A stretch of 64,000 nucleotides of DNA, from contig CM062214.1 in NCBI GenBank assembly GCA_031216445.1, forward strand, positions 10,829,001-10,893,000, read 5' to 3'. Source of the stretch: Lateolabrax maculatus. Its lineage: Eukaryota > Chordata > Actinopteri > Acropomatiformes > Lateolabracidae. Shown piece after piece: positions 51,201 through 62,903 of this stretch. The position numbers were made by a program, and so were the translations under genes. Under the pieces are notes generated by a model. That model did not search any database and was not told the origin of the DNA. It saw only the letters and a program-made list of their open reading frames with translations. Positions within the stretch are counted from its first letter, which is position 1. The number at the start of each line of letters is the position of its first letter.

Positions 51201-51762
51201 TTTTCCACAATCAAATCTAATTTGTGAAGAGCTGTGGAGATTCAATTGAGCTGATAAAGTGACTTAATTTTCCACAGTTGACTTTTCTCTGGTCTAACCT
51301 TTATGTAAAGCCCTGAGGTCAAAGCTTTGATTATTGTCTAAATATGACAGTGTGCCCAACTGACCAACCAACTCCGCCTTACTGATGTAAATGTTAATCA
51401 AATAAACATTAAAAAAGATGTATATAGAGTATATTGTTTTAGACAGATAATGAACAAAATCAAGAACGTTTGCAGGTTCACTTTATTTTCTATTAAAAAT
51501 AACACACATAAATCATAAACAAATAACTTGAAATGTATTTGAAAATGTCAATTACAAATGCTGCAAATTAAACAATCATTTCACCTTTTGAAGACAACTG
51601 AAAATGTGCCAATCGTCAGGTGAGTGTGTGCTGTTTGAACTTAAATCCCGTGCGTGTGGACTTTACAAAAGGTCGTGTATACTGTACAGCACAGCTCCCC
51701 GCTGGGGTGTGTCTGAGCTCTGTGATCTGCGCGCTGATTGATTAGAGCGGGATTCGCGTCGT

Positions 51763-51800
51763 CGACGTCAGAAACTGCAAACAAATGGCCCCATAAAAAG
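51763..51800 (+). promoter_or_regulatory. th: th core promoter: CRE-like site and TATA box
   Basis: CGACGTCA at 51763-51770 differs by one base from the consensus CRE TGACGTCA. It is followed at 51793-51799 by ATAAAAA as a TATA box. Mammalian TH has a CRE just upstream of its TATA box, so the arrangement is conserved in kind. Transcription would start near 51.82 kb, giving a leader of about 130 bases to the start codon at 51950. Confidence 0.6.
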
Positions 51801-51949
51801 AGGGAACCTCTCTCTCTCTCTCTCGAAAAAAAAAGAAAAGCTTTGGACGCACAGCACAGCCGGAGAGGTCTGGAGAGCGCTGTCACTGTCACTTCAGTCA
51901 CACTTTGACACGCAAACTAAGACAATACAGAAGACTTCTGCGCTTAAAG

Positions 51950-54900
51950 ATGCCCCTTTCAAGCAGCTCCACGTCCTCCACAAAGAGCATCCGCAGAGCA
52001 GCATCCGAGCTGGAGAGGTCCGACTCCATCACGGTAAGAGTTTACATCAGCCAAGTTTTCATTTCATTTGATTCAGTTGTAATCGACCATCTGTATTTGT
52101 GTCTGAACTATATACTATACGCCTGTATTGCGCGCCGAGAGCTTGGCGAGGTGACCATTACGCAGCGGCGATGCCCGATGCGCATTGGATTATGTCCATA
52201 TAGATTAAAGAATCTAGTACTTAACAACTAACAAAAGCTAAAATGCGTGCTGCGGCAGCTGCTCTGTTTTAGTTATGTTGTAGGTTTACCTTTATTGCGC
52301 TGCTGTTCTAATGCGCATTTGGAGATGTATAGCGCTCCAATCAAAAAGAGATAGCCAAAAGGTAAGAACATCTCAGAAGTTACCCCTGTTTGTTGTTGTG
52401 TCTGTGTTCTCTGACAGTGATGCAAATTAAAAAGCATCGGATACTTTGATTTCTCTTTTGGAATAGTCTCCAAGATTCGTCGGCAGGCGGCAAAGCTTGA
52501 TCGAGGACGCGCGCAAGGAGAGAGAAGCCGCCGCTGCGGCGGCAGAGGCTGCGGAGGCCAGTGAGCAGATAGTGTTTGAGGAGGACGACGGGAAAGCGCT
52601 GCTCAACATCTTCTTCACTTTAAGAAGCTCCAAGACACCTGCGCTCTCGAGGACACTCAAAGTTTTCGAGGTATCACTTGTTAGGTCATAGTAATTCATA
52701 TATCTGTGTATTTGAGACCAAAACCTTGAACAAAAAATAAATAAATAAATAAATAAAATAAAATAAAAGGGGGTGGGGTGGGGGGTGTATGGCTTTATTA
52801 ATGGTTAATATATAATTTACTAATGCTTCATAGATCAGTGGTAAATGATTAGATGATTAACAAAACCTATTTTTTGAGGTTGCTAGATTGTGAAAAATTA
52901 TTATTTAGTCTACTTTGAAACAATACAGTTATACGTGTATATTAATATGCTCATTGGTTTCTCACTCCATTATGAGCCATCAGGTCTGCAGTTATAAATT
53001 TAATAAGTTAAATGGATTTTGGTTCAGATCGTCTGCAGCCCTTGACCATGAGGTAAGTAGACAAAGGGCTTTTCACAACCCCACAACCAAAAAGATGTTC
53101 CTATTAATGACTTATAAATGATCTGTAAATAATTAGTAAATTACTTATTAACCAGTTATGAATTTAATAGTTATACATTGAAGTCCCTTTATAAATTATA
53201 CCACATTAGAAAGTTGTACCAAGAAAGGTTTTAGAAGCTAAAACATGTTTGGAAGCATATTGTATCACATATGCTGTGTCATTTTCCACTGTAACTGCAT
53301 CTCACAGTGAAATCCCGATCATCTATGAGAGATAATGATTTTTAAAGCTCAATTAAATTGAACATAACTGGTAATATGGTCTTTTTATACAGAATACAAA
53401 ACAAAACAAACTATAACCCCTTTTCATGGACAGTGATTGTATTAGGAGGCATAGCCTAATTGGAAAAAAAATATTTTCAGTTCCAGTCAAATTTATGTTA
53501 GATATTTCAGAGCTGTTGTATGGGTTGAAACAATCGTTCTGCCATATATAATGAGGAGTCATACTTTGAATGTTATCCAGTACCTCTGCAGGAGTGACAT
53601 TTCAGGGTTGACTGTATTTCAGACATTTGAAGCTAAGATTCACCATTTGGAGACGCGACCATGCCGGAAGCTCAAGGACAACCTGGAAGGCCTGGAGTAC
53701 TTTGTTCGCTGTGAGGTTCACCTCTCAGATGTCGGTACTCTTATCAGCTCCATCAAGAGGAACGCGGAGGACATTAAAACCACTAAAGAAGTCAAATGTA
53801 GCACACTTTTCGCTGCTTTTATTAAACAACTGTGAAACATATTCAATATTTTGCAGATGTAATCACAAATCAGCACTGAACTAAATTTGGCTATTTGTGT
53901 TTTTCTTTTTTTTTTTTCTAGTTCACTGGTTCCCAAAGAAAATAGCAGATTTGGACAGATGTCATCATCTGGTCACGAAATTCGATCCAGACTTGGATCA
54001 AGACCATCCTGTAAGTAACGGCTTGTCAAGTAGCGTGTATGATGAGAAACAATTCTCATTACAAGGCTGGTTATGTTGTTGGACCAATATGTCGTGGCAC
54101 AGAAAATGTGATCAGTGTTTGATATATTTGATTTGAACAGGGCTACACAGACCTTACTTACAGACAGAGGAGGAGAATGATTGGTGACATCGCCTTCAGA
54201 TACAGACAGTGAGATACAATCTTTTTCCTGAATACTGCACAGACGTCCATAAGAAAAAACAAAGAAACTACTAAGACTTGATTATTCCTGATTCATCTGT
54301 ACATCTGTTTTTCCTTCAGTGGGGAGTCAATTCCCAGAGTGGAATACACAGAGGAGGAGATTAGCACATGGTGAGGAGGACGGCTGCATGCTCATTCAAA
54401 ATGCTGTTAATATACATAACAGAATATATTGCCCATGTGAAGGCCGAAGACTTACACCACTGAGTATAAAATCTCTACATGAAATCTAATTGTCACTTCC
54501 ATCAAATACCAGATAGTAATGTTGCCTTTCAGATTATTAGTCCATGCAATTATACATTTATCAGTTTAGATTTATTGTAATTTTCAGCAAGAAGGCAAAC
54601 CAAAGTGCTTCACACATGATTTAAAAAGGGATTTAGACACAATATAAAAGAAGGCAATATAAAAAAGTTGGATTAAAAAAAAAGGTTTAAAAACAAATAA
54701 AATACAAAAAAAGACAAAAAGACAACCGAAATGAAAAATAACAGACTAACCAGGAGAATACAAATTATAGTGCAGTGCGAGATGTAAATGAATAGTCCCA
54801 AATTTAAATCTAAGATATTTACAGTGGATTTTATATTTGTTCATTGTTGCAACGCCTCAATCAGGGTTTCTATCTTATTTTATTTACTTGAGAAGGACAC

Positions 54901-57900
54901 AAGAAAGATTTTGATTGAAATAAGAAATCTGAATAATTATGCAAATGTATTCCTAATTAGGAGGGAAGTCTACTCAACTCTGAGGGACTTGTACACCACC
55001 CATGCCTGCAATGAATACCTCGAGGCTTTCCGTCTGCTGGAAAGGTATTGTGGGTACAGTCCCGACAACATTCCCCAGTTGGAGGACGTGTCGCGCTTCC
55101 TCAAAGGTAGGAAACAGTGAAAGGCATGATAAGTAAACACCCACAGTGAAGCAAATGTTTAGTGACTACACTACCCATCAACCCAGGGTGTGATTCTCTC
55201 TCTCTGTCTTTTTATCTCCTGAACACACACACATACACAAACACAGAGCGTACAGGGTTTATTTTGCGTCCAGTGGCGGGTCTGCTCTCAGCCAGAGATT
55301 TCCTTGCCAGTTTGGCATTCCGGGTGTTCCAGTGCACCCAGTACATCCGGCACGCCTCCTCCCCTATGCACTCCCCAGAGCCGTGAGTACGACTGTGACT
55401 CCTGACACATTTTGGCCACTGCTATCAACATCTATGTGTTGTCAATATCTCAGCCATAATGTGGAGTGAAGCTCTACAAGCCCCCAATCTTTCAGTCTCT
55501 GGTGTGGTTCTTTGGCATTGCTTTCTTCTCACTCTGCCTCTTAATTCAGTTTAATTAAACTATGTTGGAATGTCATTTTGATCAAAAACATGTCACACAC
55601 GAACAAAGTGACAGCATAAAGTAAAATAAATACAATGAACATGTGAAAAAAAAGCAAAAATACGAAGCACACAGAATGAAACAACCAAATGTAGATCAAG
55701 TGAGAAATAAATGTATTGCAATATATAAAAGTTAGAGAGATAAATTACAATTACAATTTAATAGCTATCCTATATAGTGTGAAGGAAATCTTAGAACTGG
55801 TTCACTCGAGACAGAAGAAGTTTCAGGAGACCTGATGTCTTATCCAGGTATATTTATTGAAGCTCAATCAATGAGAAAAGGGGAAACACGTGTGAATCAC
55901 AGCGTGTGTGTCCTGAAGCTCAGTATTTAACCTTCCCCAGACCTGCTAAGTTTCGCTACCTCCAAATAGGGTTATTTATAAATCAGCCTGGCATATGTGA
56001 TAATTCTATTGGATTTTGTATTTAAACAAAGAAATATACTAACCTTAGTTTACCTTAAAATAGCATAGCCTCTCTATAGTCTCTCTTATCCAGCGCCTCC
56101 AAACTTGGCGCCAGCCGGTCAGAATACCGAATACAGAAGTTTCCAGCTGACCTTCGTCTACCAGGTGCCAGAGCCAAGACAGGCAGATGACCTGACCTGT
56201 GAAGCACTGTCTTAAACTTACCTTTAACCTAAAAGAGGGAAGTTTAACATACAAGAAGGACAATTCCTTCACAAATAGAGGTAGTTATATTGTGCTGTCA
56301 GTTCTCAGTTTTCCGTGTAAATAAGCTCACTTCTCGAGGGAAAAAAAGAAAAGTCAGGATTTTTGGGACAAATTTAAGTTGTTTTTATCCACATTTTGGG
56401 TAGTCTGTAAGAAAATTTACTTCTGTCTTCACTTCTCTCATTTCACACTGGGCATAAAACTGTTTTTCACTCTGTAACCACTGTTTTGTAATGCAACCAG
56501 ACTGAATTGCCAGTTTGTGATCACAAAGTCTGTATTTAGTTAAATTTATCTGTGTAGGTTTTTAAATTTGGATCAAATATGGTCCCGTTTGAATCTTTCT
56601 CTCTCTTTCTCTTCAGTGACTGTGTCCATGAACTGCTGGGCCACGTCCCCATGCTGGCCGATCGCACTTTTGCCCAGTTTTCACAGGTGAGTTGGAGAGG
56701 GTCTAGCACACAGATTTGTATTTCCCATGCTGCGCTATTATGTTTTCAATTTATTGATTATTTGCTGCAGAACCTCGGCCTGGCATCACTTGGGGCTTCA
56801 GATGAAGATATTGAGAAACTGTCCACAGTAAGTCTCTAGTCCTCCAACGGTATTTAGGGACTGTACAAAAATTATGAAAAGACATTAGAACATCTTCACT
56901 AAGCGTAATATGTGACAGAAAGAATATTTGTATACATAGCCAAATATGCACATTAGGAGTATTGAAAAACATAACAAATGGGGCATTCTGTTTACCAAGC
57001 ATTCCTGCTGCTCTGTGTTTTTGTTGGCTTGTGGAAAAGGGGCGCGCCCTTTTTAGAGAGGAAGAAGTCTACTACTGTTTCTCAACTGAAAAGATGGCTC
57101 TACCAGCAACTAGATGAGTAAACAAAGTGTAAAATAAATACCCGATATAGAGACATGATTGTTGTCCTCTCCATACGGCAAAAAATGTTTAAAATATATA
57201 TCTGGTGCAAGAACTAAAGACCCTCCCTTGCTCTCCAAAAATAATGAGACTGCCCTCCATTCAGCCAACAAAAAAAAAAACATATAACCCTCCCCCTTTT
57301 TCTGACCCCAGCCTCCTCCCTGATCATTTTTGCACAGTCCCTTATCTAAAATGTGACATACAAATAATGGATTGAGTGTCCACTTGTGTATTTTATGTTT
57401 TTCTCAGTGAGTCTCTTTATGTTTTTCCCATCAGCTCTACTGGTTTACCGTCGAGTATGGCTTATGTAAACAGAATGGTGAAGTGAAGGCTTACGGCGCC
57501 GGACTGCTCTCCTCTTACGGAGAGCTTGTGGTGCGTTCCATCATGTTTTCTCTGCTCTGTGCTTAATGTTTTAATCTTTCCCTGAATAAAAATAGAAATC
57601 ACAGCCAACTGAGCTGTCAGCTCATTCTCCAACTTTTTCTTTTAACTTAAATCCAGCACTCACTGTCTGATGAACCAGAGACAAGGGAGTTCCATCCAGA
57701 GGCTGCAGCAGTGCAGCCCTATCAAGACCAGACATACCAGCCTGTTTACTTTGTTTCTGAGAGCTTTTCCGATGCCAAGGAGAAATTCAGGTACTGAACC
57801 ACACGTACAAATCCACAAGAACATACAGAGACTGAGAGAAGAAGCAGAAAAAAAAGAGAGAGGGGTTATGTAAGGACAAGGTCAGAGAACAGCCAGCCAA

Positions 57901-58604
57901 CCCCTGAGGCCACACACTTTTGTAGGTCAGCCATAGCAGCCAGAAGACAGCTGTTACTAATGTAGTCTTTCTTACCATAGCAAAACGCTGGAGTTTTATT
58001 TGGCAAACAGATCAAATGTTGCCCTGCAAAACAAGTAGCTTTAGTGAGTGTTTTGACAGTATTTGGTCTCTAGTAGAATACAGCACATAACATCCCTGCC
58101 ACACTGCATAAGAAAACATCAGCATGGGAATGTTTATAAAAGCATAGTAAATATGAAACAGGACAGTTCATTATGAATGTCTTTATAGTATCTATATCTT
58201 AAGCTCAAGCAGGATATTCCAGTCTATATTAAATGTATATATGCATAAGCAAAAGGCCAAACTAAAACTGGGGAAACTTTTTCTAGTCAATTAAAGGGAT
58301 GTTTCCTCTGGTCAAGTGAAACATCTGGCTTTATAATTCTCAGACAGGGCAGCTGTAATGCATGAAGAGTGCAAATACAACCTTGCCTTTGCGTTCTTTA
58401 GGTCTTGCTTTTTAGTTTTCTGACCCCTTTATATCTTTGACAAGGGGGTACGTGGCCGGCATCAAGCGTCCCTTCTCGGTGAGGTTCGACCCGTACACCA
58501 GCAGCGTCGAGGTGCTGGACAACCCGCTGAAGATCCAAGGAGGGCTGGATGGTGTGAAGGATGAACTTAAGATGCTGACAGATGCCCTCAGTGTTTTGTC
58601 ATGA
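51950..58604 (+). CDS. th: th, tyrosine 3-monooxygenase (tyrosine hydroxylase), complete
   Basis: Thirteen exons: 51950-52033, 52467-52670, 53623-53797, 53922-54010, 54141-54208, 54320-54370, 54961-55106, 55247-55382, 56617-56686, 56771-56827, 57435-57530, 57657-57790 and 58445-58604. All introns are GT-AG and phases agree, giving 489 residues. The enzyme makes L-DOPA from tyrosine with tetrahydrobiopterin, O2 and Fe(II), the rate-limiting step of catecholamine synthesis in the cytosol. Regulatory serines are kept: RRAAS (Ser19), SPRF (Ser29, mammalian Ser31) and GRRQS (Ser38, mammalian Ser40). The ACT domain is at about residues 75-155. Iron ligands are in VHELLGHVP (His322, His327) and FTVEYG (Glu367), equivalent to rat His331, His336 and Glu376. 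The C-terminal leucine-rich helix (LDGVKDELKMLTDALSVL) is the tetramerisation segment. The match to mammalian TH and the igf2 neighbour favour th1 over the teleost paralogue th2. Confidence 0.97.
52736..52787. repeat. (AAAT)n repeat followed by a G-rich tract, th intron 2
   Basis: Tandem AAAT/AAAAT units run into AAGGGGGTGGGGTGGGGGG, a G-run cluster able to form a quadruplex on the coding strand. Confidence 0.85.
54560..54780. repeat. Retroposon-like fragment in th intron 6
   Basis: AACCAAAGTGCTTCACACATG followed by an A-rich stretch (AACAAATAAAATAC, AAAAGACAAAAAGAC) resembles the 3' end of a teleost LINE-derived repeat. The assignment is from memory. It sits about 180 bases before exon 7. 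Confidence 0.45.
55778..56273 (-). mobile_element. Solo LTR, 496 bp, in th intron 8, antisense to th
   Basis: The ends are TGTGAAGGAA and TTCCTTCACA, perfect 10-base inverted ends of TG...CA form. The flanks are TATAG (55773-55777) and AATAG (56274-56278), a 5-bp target-site duplication with one mismatch. On the minus strand it holds a TATA-like TATAAATA (about 55973-55980) and AATAAA (55853-55858) close to its 3' end. No internal retroelement coding remains. Its promoter and polyadenylation signals face against th, so it need not truncate th transcripts. Confidence 0.75.
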
Positions 58605-59260
58605 TGCTGCCCCAGTCTGTGACCATCCTGCTGTTGTTTGCTTCCTCTTCCACTGCGCTCCGCGACGTCCGACGTGTGACAAAACCAATGTGTTAATCTT
58701 TCTGTCCTGTACCTCCAGTATGATGTTTCTAATGAGTTTGTTGCTTGTTGACGCTGGCTGGTTGGCCGACAAGGTTGCAACCATCAAAACCTCTACACGC
58801 AGTGCAGGCAAAGTTTCCAAAGACGTTTAACGCCTTGCTGGAGATGATGGGGTTTTACCAACTGGGCCATTCATGCTTTTAACGCAAGTGTGTTGTTTGA
58901 GAAATATGTTGAAATGAACCAAAATCAAAGGGAACTGTGATAATGAATGTAAAAAAAATAGGTATGGTATAATTATTTTAAAATCAAAGTTACATAATTG
59001 TATAATAAAGATTAAAGTATATTTAAATCATATTTATTTTATTTAGGGAAAATAGTATCTCTGCTGTGTTAAAGGCTTTATTTTCCAGATATGTGAATTA
59101 AGTATTTGAGTATTACCTCTAAATTTGCTGATTTCATTGGTTTTCTGTTTTTGTCTTGCAGTGTAAATGCATAATAAAATAAATAATAAAAAATACTTAA
59201 CGTGTAATGTGCTGCTGATTACTGTCTGAGTAAAACAAATCTGTCAAACAATAAAGAATC
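58605..59260 (+). terminator. th: th 3'UTR with polyadenylation signals
   Basis: AATAAA occurs at 59004-59009, 59173-59178 and 59250-59255. The first gives a 3'UTR of about 420 bases. The spacing would allow alternative polyadenylation. Confidence 0.6.
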
Positions 59261-59312
59261 ACTTTAACATTTTGCTGTCATGTTTACATCATTTATAAAC
59301 ATTTAGTCCTGC

Positions 59313-59348
<36 letters not shown>

Positions 59349-60810
59349 TGTATATATATATATATATATATATATTAGGATAATAATCTGTTCATCTAAT
59401 GTCTGGCCAGATAAACAGGAATCACAAATCACACAAGCAACATTTAATGATGCTTGGCTACATAACAGTTTACATTTGTCTGCCACAAGAGGGTGCAGTC
59501 CAGCAGGGACTAAAATTCTTTCAGCTTAAAATCACAGCAGATTCTTATTGAACCTAATAAAGGAATGCATCTTCTTAATGCTCTCCACCTGCCTTTACTA
59601 CAAGGGATGTTTTGCAACATTACTAGATGTTAAAAACAAGCTAATAAACATTGGAATGACAAAATAAACTTCTGGTAAAGTAATTGGGGGAAAACAGCTT
59701 TAGAAATACAGACATTTAAATCAAATATAGTGTTTATTAGCGTGGAACAAATAGTATTGCATGACCACCACCTATTTTAACAGTATAGACAGCTACATTA
59801 AACGGACCAACTTTACCAATTTCCACTTTATATATGTTATTTGGGACAATAGAGAAAAGGCCATGAGTATTGCTAAAACAATGGGAAAATGTCATATTTT
59901 TGAAAGGACCAACCTTGAGGAGTCTGTCCGGAAAGAGCACCCTGTGGTCAGGTAAGAGGTTGTGAACCAGGTCCTCACTGAAACCCCTCCAACCTGCTGA
60001 AAGCTGCCAGACAAACAAACGGAGGTTCACAACTGGGACCACTAGGTGTCAGTCTGAGTCTGAAGAGATGTCGAGAGCCTAACCTTATGCAGAAGCCACA
60101 CTTATATAAGGGTACCCTCACACAGTTTTATTGAAGAAGAAAAAAAAGCTTACTTAATGTGTAAAATCTAATTTTTGAACTTTATGTATGCAGCCCACTT
60201 GTGTCTAATATGATGCTGCCTATGCAACATCTGGATGAGTTTTTTCAGCTGGATGTTAACAGGACAGAGTTCAGTATCTGTCACCCACACTGTGTGAGTG
60301 ATGTATTGATTAGCTCTCTTATTAACATGCATTTGTGAGCAACCCAATGCAATTTTTTTTTTACTTGTCTCTTCATTATATGATGCAGCATCTACACTGA
60401 CCAAAGGCTTTGACACCATACATGTCTTCAGCAGTCAGTGACTGCTGCTGCATCCTCCTCCCCTCTATCAACCCCACTTTTGCTCCATCCAGGTAACCTT
60501 TTACCTGTCCCCCCCGTCAGACACATTTGACTGAGAATGCACTTGAGTCAGAGGAACGCTGAAGACCTTGGCCAGTGTTGATCTTCATTGCAGCAGGACA
60601 GAGACATTGACATTTTTCCTTGGAGTCTGAGGAATTACATCTATTCTTGTTCAGTCTGTGTCCTGTGTGTAAACATTGTGATTGTAGGTTACAGTGCGTA
60701 AACGTGGAAAATGCCTATGGAATTGTTCCATATTTTGTGACTCTCACTTTCTCCCTCTCTTTCTCTTTTTTGCCTTTTCTCCCTTTAAGCACTTTTCCAT
60801 AAAACGTCTC
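59261..60810. other. th-igf2 intergenic interval, no insulin gene
   Basis: About 1.5 kb with no insulin-like B- or A-chain motif in any frame. It contains the compound microsatellite at 59.3 kb and otherwise unremarkable AT-rich DNA. Distal igf2 regulatory elements are possible but not visible. Confidence 0.6.
59313..59375. repeat. Compound (AC)n-(GT)n-(AT)n microsatellite
   Basis: An (AC)16 run passes through the palindrome CACACGTGTG into a (TA)n run. The tract could extrude as a hairpin. Confidence 0.95.
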
Positions 60811-60816
60811 TGGACC

Positions 60817-60884
60817 ATTTTCTTTTTTTCTTTCCTTTTCTTTTTTTTTTTTTTTTCTTTTTTCTTTTTTTTTTTTTTTTTTTT
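60817..60884 (+). repeat. Polypyrimidine tract upstream of igf2
   Basis: About 68 bases of T and C with no purine, ending 30 bases before the first TATA candidate. Confidence 0.9.
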
Positions 60885-60915
60885 GAAGAGGAGGAGCGAG
60901 GGGGTGGGGTGTGGG

Positions 60916-60942
60916 TATAAGGGGCGTGTTTTGATATATAAG
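60916..60942 (+). promoter_or_regulatory. igf2: igf2 proximal promoter (TATA boxes)
   Basis: TATAA at 60916-60920 and TATATAAG at 60935-60942 lie 150-180 bases upstream of the exon 1 start codon. The second would set transcription near 60.97 kb. A GC-rich block (GGGGTGGGGTGTGGG), a possible GC/Krüppel-like factor site, precedes them. Confidence 0.55.
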
Positions 60943-61094
60943 AGCCTACTTGTCCCTGAGAAGTTTTGCCTGTCGCCTGGTCTTTGGGACAGCCTCTCAC
61001 ACATCATCCCTCTAGCCGCACCAACTGGGAAACTTACTCACCTGCAATCCCTCCAACCAAATAACCCCCAGCGTTTTGACTACTGCCATCTGAC

Positions 61095-62591
61095 ATGGAA
61101 GCCCAGCAAAGACACGGACACCACTCACTTTGCCACACCTGCCGGAGAACGGAGAGCAGCAGAATGAAGGTAACCAGAGGGAACAAATAGTTTTATACTC
61201 TCCGGTTGTGCCGTGCGGGTATTGAAAGACCAGTTGTGAGGTTAAAACGATGTTTTCTTGGCTCTGTAAGTGAGAAAACTGCCTCGGGCTGAGCAGATGC
61301 ACTGATCGCATCTTTATTTTGGTTTTGGTTTTTGTGCGTTATGAGCAAACGGACGGGATCTCTTAATTCGCATGCAACGTAGAAAGTTCAAGGTGCACAC
61401 ATGACACGAGGAGGGCCAGAAGCCGCGGAGCATCGGTGCAACAGGTTACCTGACAGCAGAGAAGAGAAGGAGCTGAGGGGTATTTTATTCTTCTTCTCGG
61501 CTGGATGGTGCGCCGCTCGCTGCACCCGGAGAAAAACGGCTGGTCTTTTTGTCGGCAGATAGGGGGCGGTAGGTCTGAGGGTCAGTGAGCTCATCGCAGG
61601 GTGAGCAAGGGGAAAATAAATGCTGAGTCTGGCTTTTCAGATAGTTAACTATCGAGCAGCCGGTCTTGCAACTTCAGGAGAGTTGTGTAAGTGTGTGAGG
61701 CAGAGATACGGTCTACCTTTTCCTCCAGAATAAGCACTTCTCTCAGGTGCGACACGGTGACAGCGGCCGATAACGGTCGGGGGGGTGGGGGTGTGTGTGT
61801 GTGTGTGTGGGGGGGGGGGGGGGGTAGACATTTGCACATTTGGCATCATTTGTCCCACGCAACGGGCTTTTTTTTTTTTTTTTTTTTGAGAGTTAGTAGG
61901 TCAACACACAGGAGAAGCACTGAAAACTGGAAGTCGTACATCTTGTACGAGCACGCAAATGTGAGTGCGCGGAGTGGATCCTGTTATGAGAGGCAACATC
62001 TGGCTGTCATCTGGGATTTTTCCCCCTTTTTTTTTTTTTTTTAAAAAAAGATTTTTTTCTTTTCTTTTCTTTTTCCTCTTTGAATGTCATCACTTATTAA
62101 AAGTCTGTTTGCGTTTGACGACCAGATGCTTTATTCTTCAATGTGTTTTTTTTTGTTGTCGTCGTCGTCGTTGTTTCGCCTGCAGGTCCGGAAGATGTCC
62201 TCGTCCAGTCGCGCGCTGCTCTTCGCGCTGGCCCTGACGCTCTACGTGGTGGAAGTAGCCTCGGCGGAGACGCTGTGTGGCGGAGAGCTGGTGGACGCGC
62301 TGCAGTTTGTCTGCGAAGACAGAGGCTTCTATTTCAGTAGGTTCCCAAACACACACACACACTCACACACACACACTCACACACGCACGCACGCGCACGC
62401 ACGCACGCACGCACGCACCCCCCCCCCACTCCTCGTTGCTCCTCCGACTCTCCGCGTCCTGCGCGCACATCTGTTTGGATAGCTGAGGCCTGTCGCTCCG
62501 TCTGCGGCGGCGCGGTATGCGTGTTCGGTATTTGTCTTTCTCACGCACTCACGCTCACGCACGCGCGCGCGCACGCACGCACACAGAGAGG

Positions 62592-62622
<31 letters not shown>

Positions 62623-62872
62623 GGATTATAGCCAGCTGTGTGTCTCAAGACCCCGGCCCGGCCGCTCTGCTGAGTGTGCGCATTCTGCGCCTGCAGCCCA
62701 TACCTCTCGTTGCATATGAAAGGCCGGCGAGCTGCGAAGGCACACACGACTCAGCGCCACACAATGGACCGCTTGTTTACCAGTAAAGTAATAGCACCCC
62801 AAGAGGCATACCAGTCACCTCAGCACCAGTGTTCCCATGCCAGGCGACCACGCTGATGAGGTTTTTTTTTTT

Positions 62873-62903
<31 letters not shown>

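Larger units (their letters stand above)
41300..51750. other. 10-kb interval without a recognisable gene
   Basis: This lies between the divergent nap1l4 and th promoters. No exon chain or protein motif was found; in particular no bHLH exon (ascl2) and no insulin B- or A-chain motif. It contains a solo LTR at 42.5-42.9 kb, a short block near 41.95 kb (TATGCATTTAGCAGATGC) typical of a widespread fish repeat, a decayed reverse repeat at 49.5-49.9 kb and a Z-DNA-prone TG/CG tract at 51.1-51.2 kb. Confidence 0.55.

Noticed and set aside
41300..51750. ascl2 expected near th
   Set aside because: No bHLH basic-region motif found in any open frame.
51950..58604. Phenylalanine or tryptophan hydroxylase as an alternative identity
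   Set aside because: The N-terminal RRAAS and GRRQS phosphorylation motifs and the whole-length match are specific to tyrosine hydroxylase.
58605..61095. Insulin gene expected between th and igf2
   Set aside because: Looked for HLCGSHLVDAL-like and GIVEQCC-like motifs in all frames; none present.
60694..61167. 157-codon frame running through the polypyrimidine tract into igf2 exon 1
   Set aside because: It reads the tract as poly-Phe and overlaps the real igf2 start in another frame.
62084..62482. 132-codon frame across igf2 exon 2
   Set aside because: Only the central part is real exon; the ends are intron, including the AC array read as Thr-His repeats.
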